DNA of 64,000 nucleotides from an uncultured Flavobacteriales bacterium (GCA_943788755.1 CALSRM010000003.1:248001-312000), one strand, 5' to 3'; shown: positions 1-9,266, counted from the stretch's first letter. Program-made: numbers and translations. Notes: generated by a model from the sequence alone, not told the origin.

Positions 1-832
1 TGATGACGTCAATATTTTCATTTTTCAACTCACGAACAATTCCATGAATACGAGATCCTTTCATCCCCACACAGGCTCCAACTGGGTCAATTCTATCATC
101 ATAAGATTCAACAGCTACTTTTGCTCTTTCTCCCGGTTCACGAACTATTCTTTTAATGGTAATTAGTCCATCAAACACTTCAGGAACTTCTAATTCAAAC
201 AACCTTTCTAAGAAAGCTGTATCGGTTCTGGATAAAATAATTATAGGCGAATTGTTCTTCAATTCTACCCTAGAAACAACGGCTCTAATTGAATCACCTT
301 TTTTGAAATAATCCGACGGAATTTGCTCTAATTTTGGTAAAATTAATTCGTTACCATCATCATCCAAAACAAGAATTTCTCTTTTCCATATTTGATAAAC
401 CTCTCCTGTAATAATGTCTCCTATTCTATCTTTGTAGATTTTGTAAACATTATCTTTTTCCATCTCCATTATTCGCGCGACAAGGTTTTGACGAAGCGCT
501 AAAATATTTCTTCTTCCAAAATCTACCATTTTAATCTCTTCGGAAACTTCTTCGCCAACTTCAAAATCTGGCTCAATCTTAACGGCGCTTGCATGCGAGA
601 TTTGTGTATTTGGATCTTCTACCTCGCCATCTAAAACGATTTCTCGGTTTAACCAAATTTCTAAATCTCCCTTATCAGGATTTATAATAACATCGACATG
701 GTCATCTGTCCCGTATTTCTTTTTCAGTGTTGCTCTAAAAACATCTTCCACAATACGCATCATTGTTACACGATCGATATTCTTCATGTCTTTAAACTCT
801 GAAAAAGACTCTATTAAATTTAATGCATCCAT
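1..832 (-). CDS. nusA: Transcription termination/antitermination factor NusA (3' end beyond window)
   Basis: NusA binds RNA polymerase and nascent RNA and modulates pausing, termination and antitermination. About 277 codons from the start are visible and the rest lies left of base 1. The N-terminal RNAP-binding domain begins MDALNLIESFSEFK, followed by an S1 domain near residues 135-200 and the first KH domain, with its GMKG loop at about residues 256-259. The start is the ATG complementary to 830-832. It lies 7 bp downstream of rimP on the same strand, the universal rimP-nusA(-infB) order, so infB is expected beyond the window. Identity is clear from domain order and neighbour. Confidence 0.95.
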   Translation of the reverse strand, partial: MDALNLIESFSEFKDMKNIDRVTMMRIVEDVFRATLKKKYGTDDHVDVIINPDKGDLEIWLNREIVLDGEVEDPNTQISHASAVKIEPDFEVGEEVSEEIKMVDFGRRNILALRQNLVARIMEMEKDNVYKIYKDRIGDIITGEVYQIWKREILVLDDDGNELILPKLEQIPSDYFKKGDSIRAVVSRVELKNNSPIIILSRTDTAFLERLFELEVPEVFDGLITIKRIVREPGERAKVAVESYDDRIDPVGACVGMKGSRIHGIVRELKNENIDVI

Positions 833-839
833 TTTGTTT

Positions 840-1313
840 TTATTTGAATGAAATTACTACTCTTGTTTCTTTTATATCACTAAAAGGTATTTCGTTTTGT
901 TTAACTACTACCACCTTTTTCTTTTTTCCTTCTAACCTTTCTTTCGAAGATGTTTCAACTACAATTTTGTTGTCATCAACTTCTTTTAACGTACCCGTTA
1001 TAGAACCATGCTCTTTAAAAATAACCGTTACGTCCTTTTCAATATTCTTAATATATTGTTGCTGAACTTTAAACGGTTTATCTAAGCCTGGAGACGAAAC
1101 CAAAAGCTCAAACTGTGCGTCTTCGTCTTGGTTATGCTCAATGTTTCGACTAACAGACATGCAATCAATAATTGCAACCCCACCTTCCATACAATCAATT
1201 TCTACATTTATTGCATTTGAAGATGACACGGTTGCTTCAACGATATACAGACCTTTGTCTAATTCGTCTATTCGTTCTTGTGCTAACTCTATTATTCTTT
1301 TTCGTTCAATCAT
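840..1313 (-). CDS. rimP: Ribosome maturation factor RimP
   Basis: RimP is a cytoplasmic factor for maturation of the 30S ribosomal subunit. The 157-residue product has the family layout: an N-terminal alpha/beta domain with the segment ELLVSSPGLDKPFK (about residues 68-81), then a C-terminal SH3-like barrel containing GTLKEVDDNKIVVE. It is the first gene of the rimP-nusA transcript. A promoter and a terminator-shaped hairpin lie just upstream, with the hairpin's U-tract ending only 3 bases before the ATG. That geometry suggests attenuation or read-through control (inference). No internal defects are seen. Confidence 0.93.
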   Translation of the reverse strand: MIERKRIIELAQERIDELDKGLYIVEATVSSSNAINVEIDCMEGGVAIIDCMSVSRNIEHNQDEDAQFELLVSSPGLDKPFKVQQQYIKNIEKDVTVIFKEHGSITGTLKEVDDNKIVVETSSKERLEGKKKKVVVVKQNEIPFSDIKETRVVISFK

Positions 1314-1316
1314 GGT

Positions 1317-1345
1317 ATAAAAAGAGGGGACTGTCGTCCCCTCTT
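1317..1345 (-). terminator. Terminator-shaped hairpin in the rimP leader (possible attenuator)
   Basis: A perfect 10-bp GC-rich stem (1322-1331 pairing with 1336-1345, 4-base loop) is followed on the minus strand by TTTTTAT and then, after three bases, the rimP ATG. No minus-strand gene lies upstream for it to terminate. On the plus strand the hairpin has no T-tract. It therefore sits in the 5' leader of rimP-nusA. Confidence 0.7.
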
Positions 1346-1368
1346 AATCTTTTAGTGTTATTGAGGTG

Positions 1369-1398
1369 CAAATATAGCGCTTTTTTACTAGTATCCAA
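1369..1398 (-). promoter_or_regulatory. Bacteroidota-type promoter for rimP-nusA
   Basis: On the minus strand, TTG (1396-1398) is followed after 19 bp by TATATTTG (1369-1376). This matches the TTG-N19-TAnnTTTG consensus of the Bacteroidota primary sigma factor. It gives a leader of about 50 nt that contains the hairpin next to rimP. Confidence 0.72.
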
Positions 1399-1470
1399 AA
1401 CCTATTAACTGTTTTCATTTTTTACAACGTGAATAAATTACGTTCTGCTATTATTCATTTGTGAAATCTT

Positions 1471-2574
1471 ATGGATTACGAAGAAATACAATATCAAATC
1501 GCCTTGTTAGAATTAGAAGGTATAGGAGTTACTATTGCCAGACAATTATTAGATCATTTTGGATCAGCTAAAGAAATCTTTAGCCAACCGAATAAGATAC
1601 TACATAGTTTAAAAACAGTTGGTCCGCAGCTGATTTCTGCAAAAAGCGATAAAGCGCTATTTATGGATGCCGAGAAAGAAATTGCATATTGTGAAAGAAA
1701 TAACATTCAAGTTCTGAGTGTATCTAATGACAACTACCCTAGACGATTAAAGCAATGTTCTGATGCTCCAATAATATTGTATTATAAAGGAAATGGAGTG
1801 TTAAACAACTCGAAAGTACTATCAATCGTTGGAACAAGAGCAGCGACTTCGTACGGAAAAGAAATTTGTAATTCTATAGTCAAAGAACTTTCTACTCACA
1901 ATGCGTTAACAATAAGTGGCCTTGCATACGGCATCGATGTTCAAGCACACAACGCCTCCCTTAACAATAGCCTTCCAACTATTGGAGTCTTGGCACATGG
2001 ACTTGACAGAATTTACCCAAGAGAACATGCTTCGATTGCAAATAAAATGATGGAGGAGGGCGGTATTCTTACGGAAAACAGAAAAGGAACTCCACCTGAC
2101 AGGGAAAATTTTCCGAAGAGAAATAGAATTGTTGCTGGATTGAGTGACGCTACGATTGTTATAGAATCTGCAATCCGAGGTGGCTCGATGATAACAGCTA
2201 ATATTGCCAACAATTATAACCGTGATGTATTTGCTATACCTGGAAGGATTGGAAACAAGCAGTCAGAAGGGTGTAATCATTTAATAAAAATTAATAAAGC
2301 TCACCTCTTACAGTCTGTTAACGACATTACTTATCTCCTTGGTTGGGATATAAAAGTTAAAACCCCAAAAGCTGTCCAAAAACAAATTTTTATCGACTTA
2401 GATCCACTGGGGGAAAAGATACTGGCAACGATTCTTAATGAGACAAATATCAGCATTGATGAAATAGCTGTTAAAGCAAATCTTCCTATGAGTATTGTAT
2501 CAACTCAATTGCTTCTTTTAGAGTTTAAAGGGGTTATAAAACAGTTCCCCGGCAAAAAGTATGAAGTTGTATAA
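1471..2574 (+). CDS. dprA: DNA-processing protein DprA
   Basis: DprA binds incoming single-stranded DNA during natural transformation and loads RecA. The 367-residue product has an N-terminal helical/HhH-like region (LELEGIGVTIARQLLDHFG) and a Rossmann-like core with GTRAATSYG from about residue 121 and GGSMITANIA near residue 236. A C-terminal winged-helix domain (about residues 305-367) completes the usual full-length DprA. It is a single gene diverging from rimP. Together with comM/yifB at 59.4-61 kb this hints at natural competence, although DprA is also widespread in non-competent bacteria. Confidence 0.94.
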   Translation: MDYEEIQYQIALLELEGIGVTIARQLLDHFGSAKEIFSQPNKILHSLKTVGPQLISAKSDKALFMDAEKEIAYCERNNIQVLSVSNDNYPRRLKQCSDAPIILYYKGNGVLNNSKVLSIVGTRAATSYGKEICNSIVKELSTHNALTISGLAYGIDVQAHNASLNNSLPTIGVLAHGLDRIYPREHASIANKMMEEGGILTENRKGTPPDRENFPKRNRIVAGLSDATIVIESAIRGGSMITANIANNYNRDVFAIPGRIGNKQSEGCNHLIKINKAHLLQSVNDITYLLGWDIKVKTPKAVQKQIFIDLDPLGEKILATILNETNISIDEIAVKANLPMSIVSTQLLLLEFKGVIKQFPGKKYEVV

Positions 2575-2622
2575 AAGTGCTTCGATTAATATCATATTTT
2601 TGCTGCAGCAATCTACTACTAT

Positions 2623-3846
2623 TTGAAAGTCCCTTTTTACATAGCCAAGCGGTATTTGTTTTCGAAAAAATCGAAAAACATTATCAATATAATATCTGGA
2701 ATATCTGTTTTTGGTATTTTCATTAGTACTTGCGCTATGGTAATAGTGTTAAGTGGTTTCAATGGTATCGAGGAACTAGTTGAAAAACTATACAGTTCAT
2801 TTGATGCAGATATTCGAATTACTAAAGCTGAAGGAAAAACGTTTGATTTTCATGAAATTTCGAAAGAAGACATTTTGAAAATAGACGGCGTAAATGCCAT
2901 AACCGAGGTAATTGAAGAAATTACCATGATAAAACATGAGGATAGGTGGATAACAGCGACAATGAAAGGAGTCGAGGACAGCTATTTATCTATTTGCCTT
3001 TTAGACAGTGTCCTAACAGAAGGTGAAGCTAAGTTACAAGATGATGGATTTAACAAAGCAATAATTGGCATCGGTCTCCAAAATAAAATACAGGTGACAA
3101 GTGACCCCCGTTATCATGATTACCTCACTGTATATGGGCTGTTGAGGGATGAAAAATTTTCGAAAAACAATACCGACGCATTTAAACCCGAAATGATTAG
3201 CGTTGGAGGAGTATTCGCCATTAACCCGGAATTTGACAACACCTATTTTTTAGTGCCAATACAATTTGCCAAAAACCTATTGGAGTACGAAAATGATATT
3301 ACAGCATATGAAATTAGTGTAAAAAGTGGATTTATGAATAAACACGTAAAAGAAGAAATACAAAAGCTTGTTGGAAATAAGTTTCAAGTAAAAACAAGGT
3401 ATGAGCAAAATGAACTCGTATTTAAGACGAATGAAACTGAAAAATGGATGGTCTTTTTAATCCTAGGCTTCATCCTTTTGCTCTCTACGTTTAACATTAT
3501 AGCTTCTTTAACAATGCTAATTTTAGACAAGAAAAAAGACATTGAGACACTAATTAGCATGGGAGCAACAAGGCAATTTATTCTTAAAGTGTTTTTCTTA
3601 GAAGGTGTATTTATTAACCTGCTAGGTGGGATAATTGGAATTGCTTTTGGTTTATTAATTGCATGGTTGCAATTAACATTTCACTTTGTTACTCTAGACA
3701 ACTCTGTAATCACATATTGGCCCGTTTCAATCCATTTTTTCGATGTTTTAATGATTTTTGGAACTGTTGCCTTAATTGGAATAGGTTCATCTTATATTCC
3801 GGTTAGATACCTGATAGAAAGACACTTTAAAAAACAATTTAACTAG
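2623..3846 (+). CDS. FtsX/LolE-family ABC transporter permease
   Basis: An inner-membrane permease of the MacB/FtsX/LolCE superfamily, 407 residues. It has the typical topology: an N-terminal membrane segment after the conserved opening PFYIAKRYLFSKKS, a large periplasmic domain (about 45-270), and three C-terminal membrane segments with the segment LILDKKKDIETLISMGATR before the second. The family exports lipoproteins or peptides with a separate ATPase, which is not in this window. Lipoprotein release (Lol) is the likeliest role by family but is unproven. The start is a TTG; the first downstream ATG would delete the N-terminal membrane segment. It converges with the next gene with a 1-bp gap. 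Confidence 0.88.
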   Translation: MKVPFYIAKRYLFSKKSKNIINIISGISVFGIFISTCAMVIVLSGFNGIEELVEKLYSSFDADIRITKAEGKTFDFHEISKEDILKIDGVNAITEVIEEITMIKHEDRWITATMKGVEDSYLSICLLDSVLTEGEAKLQDDGFNKAIIGIGLQNKIQVTSDPRYHDYLTVYGLLRDEKFSKNNTDAFKPEMISVGGVFAINPEFDNTYFLVPIQFAKNLLEYENDITAYEISVKSGFMNKHVKEEIQKLVGNKFQVKTRYEQNELVFKTNETEKWMVFLILGFILLLSTFNIIASLTMLILDKKKDIETLISMGATRQFILKVFFLEGVFINLLGGIIGIAFGLLIAWLQLTFHFVTLDNSVITYWPVSIHFFDVLMIFGTVALIGIGSSYIPVRYLIERHFKKQFN

Positions 3847-3847
3847 A

Positions 3848-5119
3848 CTAACTGCGCTCTTCTATCAACAAAACTCGAACCATTTCAATTTTAGTGTTCG
3901 ACACTTCTTTAATTGTTATTACAAAGTTACCTATTCGAATCACTTCTCCTTGTTTCGGGATATTTTGAGTTTCACTTATAATAAACCCTCCCAGTGTTTC
4001 ATATTCTTCACTTAGAGGTAAGTTTAGGCGAAATTCCTCATTCAAAAAATCAATTTCTGCACGACCATTTAATTCGAATTCTGTTTCGTTAATTTTCTTA
4101 TTAGAAACATCGCTTAAATCATGCTCGTCCTGAATCTCTCCAAATATTTCTTCAATCACATCCTCCATTGTTACCATTCCAGCTGTACCTCCATATTCAT
4201 CCACAACAAGGGCAATGCTTCTGTTCTTACTAATTAATTCTTCTAATATTTTGTTTGCATTTATTGTTTCAGGTATAATACTTACCGGAAGTAGCATAGA
4301 CTTAATGGTTTCTGGGTTTTTAAAAAGCTCATAGGAATGAATATATCCGATAATGTTATCCACGGTTTCGCGATAAATTAATATTTTGGACAACCCTGTT
4401 TGAATAAACTTTTCTCTTAATTCCATTAAGTTTTCCTCTATTTCAAAAGCAATAATTTCATTTCTTGGCACCATACAGTCTCGCGCAATTACATCCGCAA
4501 AATTTAACGCATTGTGAAATATTTTAACTTCATGATCTAACACCTCGCTATTTTCAACATCGGCCGTATACTCTTCTAGGTAATTATCCAAATCTACCTT
4601 TTCAAATACTATTGGTAAATTATCTCCTTTATCTCGAATAAATATTTTTAATATTAATTCGGCCAAACCAATAATCAAAAATGTTGGCAACCAAAGCATT
4701 CCATAAATAATTGCCAATGGAAAGGCAAGCATTGATAAGGCTCTATTCGGATTAATCCGAAAAATAGCTTTGGGTAAAAATTCGGCAAAAATTAAAACGA
4801 GTATCGTAGTGAAGATTGTTTGAACTAACAACACCAACCATAACTTCCCAATTATATCATTCAACGGTTGCTCTATTGCCATTGCCATAAATATACTATA
4901 GGATACTATAGCAACATTATTACCTAGCAACATGGCGCCAATAAAAGATGCAGGCTTTTTTGCAAAATAAGCTAAAATTTTTGCTTTAACTCCACCTTGC
5001 TTATCGTCTAAAGCTATTTTTAAACGGTTTGCTGAAATAAAAGCAATCTCCATTCCAGAAAAGAATGCAGAAAATACAAGAGTAATAATTATGGAAATTA
5101 AAATAATGACAGAATCCAT
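3848..5119 (-). CDS. CNNM/CorC (HlyC, GldE-like) domain membrane protein
   Basis: 423-residue inner-membrane protein with a DUF21/CNNM transmembrane domain (about residues 1-160, three to four membrane segments, FFSGMEIAFISANRLK near the N-terminus). It continues with a pair of CBS domains (about 200-320; VVDEYGGTAGMVTMEDVIEEIFGEIQDE) and a C-terminal CorC/HlyC domain. Family members are linked to divalent cation (Mg/Co) transport or homeostasis. The Bacteroidota paralogue GldE has the same layout but normally sits beside gldD, which is absent here, so I do not use that name. It is the last gene of the operon that starts with the YceI gene. Confidence 0.9.
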   Translation of the reverse strand: MDSVIILISIIITLVFSAFFSGMEIAFISANRLKIALDDKQGGVKAKILAYFAKKPASFIGAMLLGNNVAIVSYSIFMAMAIEQPLNDIIGKLWLVLLVQTIFTTILVLIFAEFLPKAIFRINPNRALSMLAFPLAIIYGMLWLPTFLIIGLAELILKIFIRDKGDNLPIVFEKVDLDNYLEEYTADVENSEVLDHEVKIFHNALNFADVIARDCMVPRNEIIAFEIEENLMELREKFIQTGLSKILIYRETVDNIIGYIHSYELFKNPETIKSMLLPVSIIPETINANKILEELISKNRSIALVVDEYGGTAGMVTMEDVIEEIFGEIQDEHDLSDVSNKKINETEFELNGRAEIDFLNEEFRLNLPLSEEYETLGGFIISETQNIPKQGEVIRIGNFVITIKEVSNTKIEMVRVLLIEERS

Positions 5120-5156
5120 GATTCATTAATTGTAGTATTGAATAATAAAATAATAA

Positions 5157-5372
5157 TTATTTCTTCTTTGTTGACGATGCGTTGTCCATTTTTTCTAAAC
5201 GCTTTCTTAATCCTCTTCTTATAAAATACAGCCCCCATGCCAGCCCGCAGACCATTAAAAAAACATTAATACCTTTGAAATTATCTATAATTCCAATAAC
5301 AATTGTAAATACAGTAGCAATTGTAGCAACTACCAGCCAAAACTTTTCCAGAATATTATTCATTTTGTTCAT
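5157..5372 (-). CDS. Small two-helix inner-membrane protein, unknown function
   Basis: 71 residues with two predicted membrane helices (about 10-28 and 33-50) and a basic tail (RRGLRKRLEKM). I do not recognise a family. Its start overlaps the 3' end of lptC by 17 bp and its end lies 37 bp from the CNNM gene, which implies translational coupling within the operon. An ATG three codons in (5363) is an alternative start. Context suggests an envelope role, but nothing in the sequence fixes the function. Confidence 0.72.
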   Translation of the reverse strand: MNKMNNILEKFWLVVATIATVFTIVIGIIDNFKGINVFLMVCGLAWGLYFIRRGLRKRLEKMDNASSTKKK

Positions 5373-5970
5373 CGTCCTTCTTTTCGTTTACATTATAATG
5401 ACTATCCCGTATGTTTAACAATTCATATTTGGTAAAGTTACTATTTGAAACTAAACCAGTTCCTGAAATCACTCCACTTTCTGTGGAAACCTTTACAAAT
5501 TTGTCTGTGTAAATACTGTCTTTTTCGAAATAGATATTTAACAATTCGGTATTCAAACGATCCTTTTTATTGTTTTGAAAAACAACGCTGTCTCTTACTT
5601 TTAGATATTGATCTTCAGACAAGAGCAAACCATAATTAGCGGTAAGAATAGACTCGATATTTTCTAGCGTATCATAAAATGTAACCTTCATCCCATTTGG
5701 GCATTCGATTTTCATTTTTTCCAATTCCAAAAAACGATATACAAGCGGGCTTTCCAGTTTTAATTTAGATTTCCCCATATCTGTAAACAACATAATAACC
5801 CCCTCCGTTATTTCATCAGGAGCATCAGTCTTGGAGGTTACCTCTTTAATTTCTTCTAAATTGTTGCTACATGAAAAAAGCATTCCGGTGAAAAGGGCCG
5901 GAACGATAATTTTAATAAATACTTTATATCCATTTCTAGTTCTGTACACGAACTTTTGTTTTCTCTCCAT
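5356..5970 (-). CDS. lptC: LPS export ABC transporter periplasmic protein LptC (lipoprotein form)
   Basis: LptC links the LptBFG transporter to the LptA bridge in LPS export. The chosen start at 5970 gives 204 residues with a lipoprotein signal ending near FTGMLFSCSN, so the protein is probably lipidated rather than anchored by a helix as in E. coli. The rest is the beta-jellyroll LptC/OstA-like domain (from about residue 45: GVIMLFTDMGKSKLKLESPLVYRF; later GLVSNSNFTKYELLNI). The open frame extends to 6099, but those extra codons lie inside the upstream TPR gene. Even with the 5970 start it overlaps that gene by 35 bp. The CoaX-OMP-TPR-LptC order supports the call. Confidence 0.85.
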   Translation of the reverse strand: MERKQKFVYRTRNGYKVFIKIIVPALFTGMLFSCSNNLEEIKEVTSKTDAPDEITEGVIMLFTDMGKSKLKLESPLVYRFLELEKMKIECPNGMKVTFYDTLENIESILTANYGLLLSEDQYLKVRDSVVFQNNKKDRLNTELLNIYFEKDSIYTDKFVKVSTESGVISGTGLVSNSNFTKYELLNIRDSHYNVNEKKDDEQNE

Positions 5971-7216
5971 TCCAGCATGGTACAGTAACTTCTTGCCCAA
6001 CTTCAAAACCATCAAAGAATAATTCCTGAGATGTTGGCAGACTTTTTTTCCATGCATTAACTTGAGCTGAAGATACTTTTCCCCCCGATTTTTCAGCATA
6101 ATCTAAAGCTAAGCAATATCCGAAACTCCTTAAAACTTTAGTATTTCCGCACGAAGAAGCTTTACTTGCAATACAGCTAGCAATTGCCGCATTTCTCTCA
6201 TTACTGCCAATCATTCCGGCGTATTTAATACGTTTCGTACAATTATTTGTACTTGCATAAATATTCACCAAAGGAGAATATAACTTTGACTTTTCAGTTT
6301 CATCCTCAGTAAGAGTTAAAGCTTCTTCAAAAAATTTAGCCGCCTTATTATATTCCTTTTTATTATAGTAATAAAGAGCCAGTCCTCTTGCAGATTTATA
6401 ACTTGGTGTAAGACCATACATTTTCTCTACAACCAAAATATAGAATTCACTTTCAGTACATTTTCTACCACCCATCATTCCGACAATTTTCTCCATTAAT
6501 TGAACATCATCAGGAGATGCTTCGAATTTAGGCTTAAACAATTCTTCCAATTTGTCACAACTAGCGCAAGGAGCTATATATTTATCCAACGTTTTTTGCG
6601 CTGTAGCAAAGTTTTTGTCCGTTGCAGATTTTTTATCGCAAATCCCTGTCAAAAAATCATATAACTCCAAAATATCATCACATTCCATTTTCTCATTTCT
6701 TACCATCATATAAGCTGTGGTAAAATATTTCTGTACCCAAGAAGAACGGATTTTATCTGTAGGATAAAACGCAAATGCTTTTTTATATTTTGCAAAAGAA
6801 AGTTCGAAGTCTTTTGGAAAATATTTTAATCTATCGTTAGCATATTTCATTTGGATTTTATAACAATCTCCATAAGTGTCTATCCATAAATCATACACTC
6901 TAAAAAGCGTATCTGCATAACCAATGGTTTGCGCAGTATCCTTAGCTTTTTTAGCAGCACCTGCTAATTTTTGATACATAGAAACACCATTACTATATAA
7001 ATTTGGTTTATATCTTGGAGCTGCCTCTTTAGCCTGCCACCAAAAGTTGGCTGCTTCCTGATAATCTTTTTGACCTAAGTAACTGGAGTACAAAGAAATA
7101 TACTTCCTGCTTGTTGCTACATCATCTCCAAAATCATCCTCTGCCTGTGTTGCACATTCTTGTGCATTAATTACACTAGCAATTAACACTGCTACTATTG
7201 TAAATATTTTTTTCAT
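5936..7216 (-). CDS. Secreted tetratricopeptide-repeat protein
   Basis: 426 residues with a clear signal peptide (cleavage near VINAQEC) and several TPR-like helical pairs. These include a stretch around residues 283-330 (ALYYYNKKEYNKAAKFFEEA) and more diverged repeats at 45-90 and 145-230. It contains many cysteines (for example CASCDKLEEL and CNNCTKRIKY-type pairs), consistent with a periplasmic location. The same gene type is found between an outer-membrane protein gene and lptC in other flavobacteria (from general knowledge), suggesting an envelope-assembly role. The exact function is not known to me. Confidence 0.82.
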   Translation of the reverse strand: MKKIFTIVAVLIASVINAQECATQAEDDFGDDVATSRKYISLYSSYLGQKDYQEAANFWWQAKEAAPRYKPNLYSNGVSMYQKLAGAAKKAKDTAQTIGYADTLFRVYDLWIDTYGDCYKIQMKYANDRLKYFPKDFELSFAKYKKAFAFYPTDKIRSSWVQKYFTTAYMMVRNEKMECDDILELYDFLTGICDKKSATDKNFATAQKTLDKYIAPCASCDKLEELFKPKFEASPDDVQLMEKIVGMMGGRKCTESEFYILVVEKMYGLTPSYKSARGLALYYYNKKEYNKAAKFFEEALTLTEDETEKSKLYSPLVNIYASTNNCTKRIKYAGMIGSNERNAAIASCIASKASSCGNTKVLRSFGYCLALDYAEKSGGKVSSAQVNAWKKSLPTSQELFFDGFEVGQEVTVPCWNGEKTKVRVQN

Positions 7217-7231
7217 TGTTTAGCGTTTGTT

Positions 7232-8554
7232 TTAATCGTATTTTCTTTTTCTAAACCACTTATCGTAATTCGAGGGTCCCATTGAGAAACCAAAGATTAT
7301 TTTAAAATAGTTTTCTTGAATAAGATCGTTTTCCGTTGTTCCCATTTTTCCAATTCCAATTCCAATGTTCATCATTGATAGAGAACGAGAGCTTATCAAC
7401 GGCACAGAGATACCAAGATTCATGCCGAAATTGGTTAGCTGAGTACTGTCAATTTCGATTGGAGTATTACCATAATGAAATCCAATTCTATAAATTGATT
7501 TCTTAAAAATACTTTTATTTTTATCTCCATAAGCTGCAGATGGTTTATACTCAAATCCCAACGTAAACTTATTGCTTTGTTTTAGTCGTTGTTCGGATAA
7601 TTCATTAGTGTTTACTACCTCTTTAAACTGTTGCCAGTTTTTATATTCATATTGACCTCCAAACATCCATTTTTTATAACTCACAGCAACACCTGCAGAA
7701 AAACCTGTTGGCAGCGTAGTTAGCCCTTCGATATTTTCATAATAATCGATGGTGTCTTTTTCATCTTCAATTACCCCTAGTTGATATTTATAAGTATAAG
7801 CATAAAAATCTTGAGATGTTTTTAAATCCGATCCAAATGAATAGGTTGCGCCAAATTGCCATGATAAATCTGTAGAAATTTTTTGATAAAAGTGCATTCC
7901 AGCATCAAATGACATGCCTCTAAGCACACTTTTTTCCTGTACTTTCGTATTATAAAAAGAGCTGTTAGAAAACATAACATTTCTTTCTCTTTCTAGTGTT
8001 CCAAATAAATAGGATGCATTTACTCCAAAAGAAAGCTTCAAGGTGTCGCCTTTGTTAATCATATTGCATCCCGTGCCAAAAAACACGCGGTTAATACTTC
8101 CATCTCCAATATAATTATTGGCAATTGAATCACTATCCAAAACTTGATAATCCGTAATATTATACCCCCTTGTAGAATAAGGCATTATACCAAATGCAGC
8201 TCCCCATTTTTTAGCAATAGGAAGGGCTAGCGTAAAATTACGCAAAACGAACGTTGAGTTTTCTACACTTTCATTTTCCGTATTTAAAGTCGATGATTTA
8301 CCATATACTGCTACGTCAAAAACTGGATTATAACGAGCTAAAGATGAATAGGTAGCAGGGTTAGATACATTAACAAATCTGAAATTCGCAATTGGAGTCG
8401 ATAATCCGCCAAAACCTGAAAATGGAGCAGTAGATGTGCCCATTATTTCACCTAAACCATAGCGTGTATAAGGAGAATTATTCAGCATTTGGCCAAATGA
8501 GGCTTGAGCAAAAGTAATTGCAAGTATAAATGCTAGTAATTTATTTCCGTACAT
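7232..8554 (-). CDS. Outer-membrane beta-barrel protein (FadL/OmpP1-like)
   Basis: 440 residues with a signal peptide (cleavage after ITFAQASFGQ) followed by an N-terminal plug-like segment rich in G/S/T/P (NNSPYTRYGLGEIMG, FSGFGGLSTPI). Alternating amphipathic beta-strands run to an aromatic-rich C-terminus (YFKIIFGFSMGPSNYDKWF). The organisation resembles OmpP1/FadL/TodX transporters of hydrophobic compounds, but substrate and exact family are not certain. It overlaps the 3' end of coaX by 14 bp and lies 15 bp upstream of the TPR gene. Confidence 0.8.
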   Translation of the reverse strand: MYGNKLLAFILAITFAQASFGQMLNNSPYTRYGLGEIMGTSTAPFSGFGGLSTPIANFRFVNVSNPATYSSLARYNPVFDVAVYGKSSTLNTENESVENSTFVLRNFTLALPIAKKWGAAFGIMPYSTRGYNITDYQVLDSDSIANNYIGDGSINRVFFGTGCNMINKGDTLKLSFGVNASYLFGTLERERNVMFSNSSFYNTKVQEKSVLRGMSFDAGMHFYQKISTDLSWQFGATYSFGSDLKTSQDFYAYTYKYQLGVIEDEKDTIDYYENIEGLTTLPTGFSAGVAVSYKKWMFGGQYEYKNWQQFKEVVNTNELSEQRLKQSNKFTLGFEYKPSAAYGDKNKSIFKKSIYRIGFHYGNTPIEIDSTQLTNFGMNLGISVPLISSRSLSMMNIGIGIGKMGTTENDLIQENYFKIIFGFSMGPSNYDKWFRKRKYD

Positions 8555-9266
8555 TATAATTTAAAATTGTATTCAACCCTTTTAAAGTGTGAAATTCGTC
8601 TGCAAATATGCTATTTTTTTGTGACAATTCAATATCCAAGAACGAACACAAATCTCCACCCGTTAAAATAAGGTTTAAATTGTCGTATTTTCTTTCGTAT
8701 TGACTAATCATATTGCTTATTTCTGCAATGATTCCTTGATATACACCAACCTGAATTGAACTTGTTGTATCAGTTCCGATAAGTTGATTTATTTCGACAT
8801 CATCAATCAACGGTAAATTATCTGTAAAAGTATGTAATGCCTTAAATCGCATCTTTAACCCTGGAGAAATACTTCCTCCTATGTAATTATTATACGCATC
8901 TATAAAATCAAACTTTAGGCAAGTACCCGCATCTATGATCAAGGTATTTTGATTTGGAAGCGCATTGAAAGCACCAACCGCATTAGCTATTCTATCATTT
9001 CCGAGCGTTTCAGGTGTTTTATAGGAATTTATTATTGGTAAATCGGTGTTTACTGTTAAAAGCAGAGGCTCCAGAAAAAGGTTTACCACCTCATCTGTAA
9101 AACTATCGCTCCTTACAGAACTAATAATAGCATTATTAGCAGAGATAGAGGATACATATTGCAAAAACAATCTTTGATCTTTGAATCTTTTAATGTCTCT
9201 ACAATTGCCTTTTTCAAATTGTGCAACTTTAATAGATGTGTTTCCTATGTCAACTATTAAGTTCAT
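8541..9266 (-). CDS. coaX: Type III pantothenate kinase CoaX
   Basis: Catalyses the ATP-dependent phosphorylation of pantothenate, the first step of CoA synthesis. The 241-residue protein has the ASKHA-fold signatures: phosphate loop DIGNTSIKVA at residues 6-15, the IDAGTCLKFDF motif around 116-126, GGSISPGLKMRFKALH near 133-148, and LTGGD near 203. The length is a little short but normal for Bacteroidota CoaX. It complements panC and panD elsewhere in the window. Its start overlaps the YceI gene by 4 bp (ATGA type). Confidence 0.93.
   Translation of the reverse strand: MNLIVDIGNTSIKVAQFEKGNCRDIKRFKDQRLFLQYVSSISANNAIISSVRSDSFTDEVVNLFLEPLLLTVNTDLPIINSYKTPETLGNDRIANAVGAFNALPNQNTLIIDAGTCLKFDFIDAYNNYIGGSISPGLKMRFKALHTFTDNLPLIDDVEINQLIGTDTTSSIQVGVYQGIIAEISNMISQYERKYDNLNLILTGGDLCSFLDIELSQKNSIFADEFHTLKGLNTILNYNVRK

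Noticed and set aside
823-1065. Plus-strand open frame of 80 codons
   Set aside because: It lies antisense to nusA and rimP, which are clearly coding, and has no recognisable features.
3839-3850. Possible terminator between converging permease and CNNM genes
   Set aside because: Only one base separates the stops and no hairpin with a T-tract is visible.
5970-6099. Longer lptC start giving 247 residues
   Set aside because: The extra 43 codons lie wholly inside the TPR gene and put a non-hydrophobic stretch before the lipoprotein signal.
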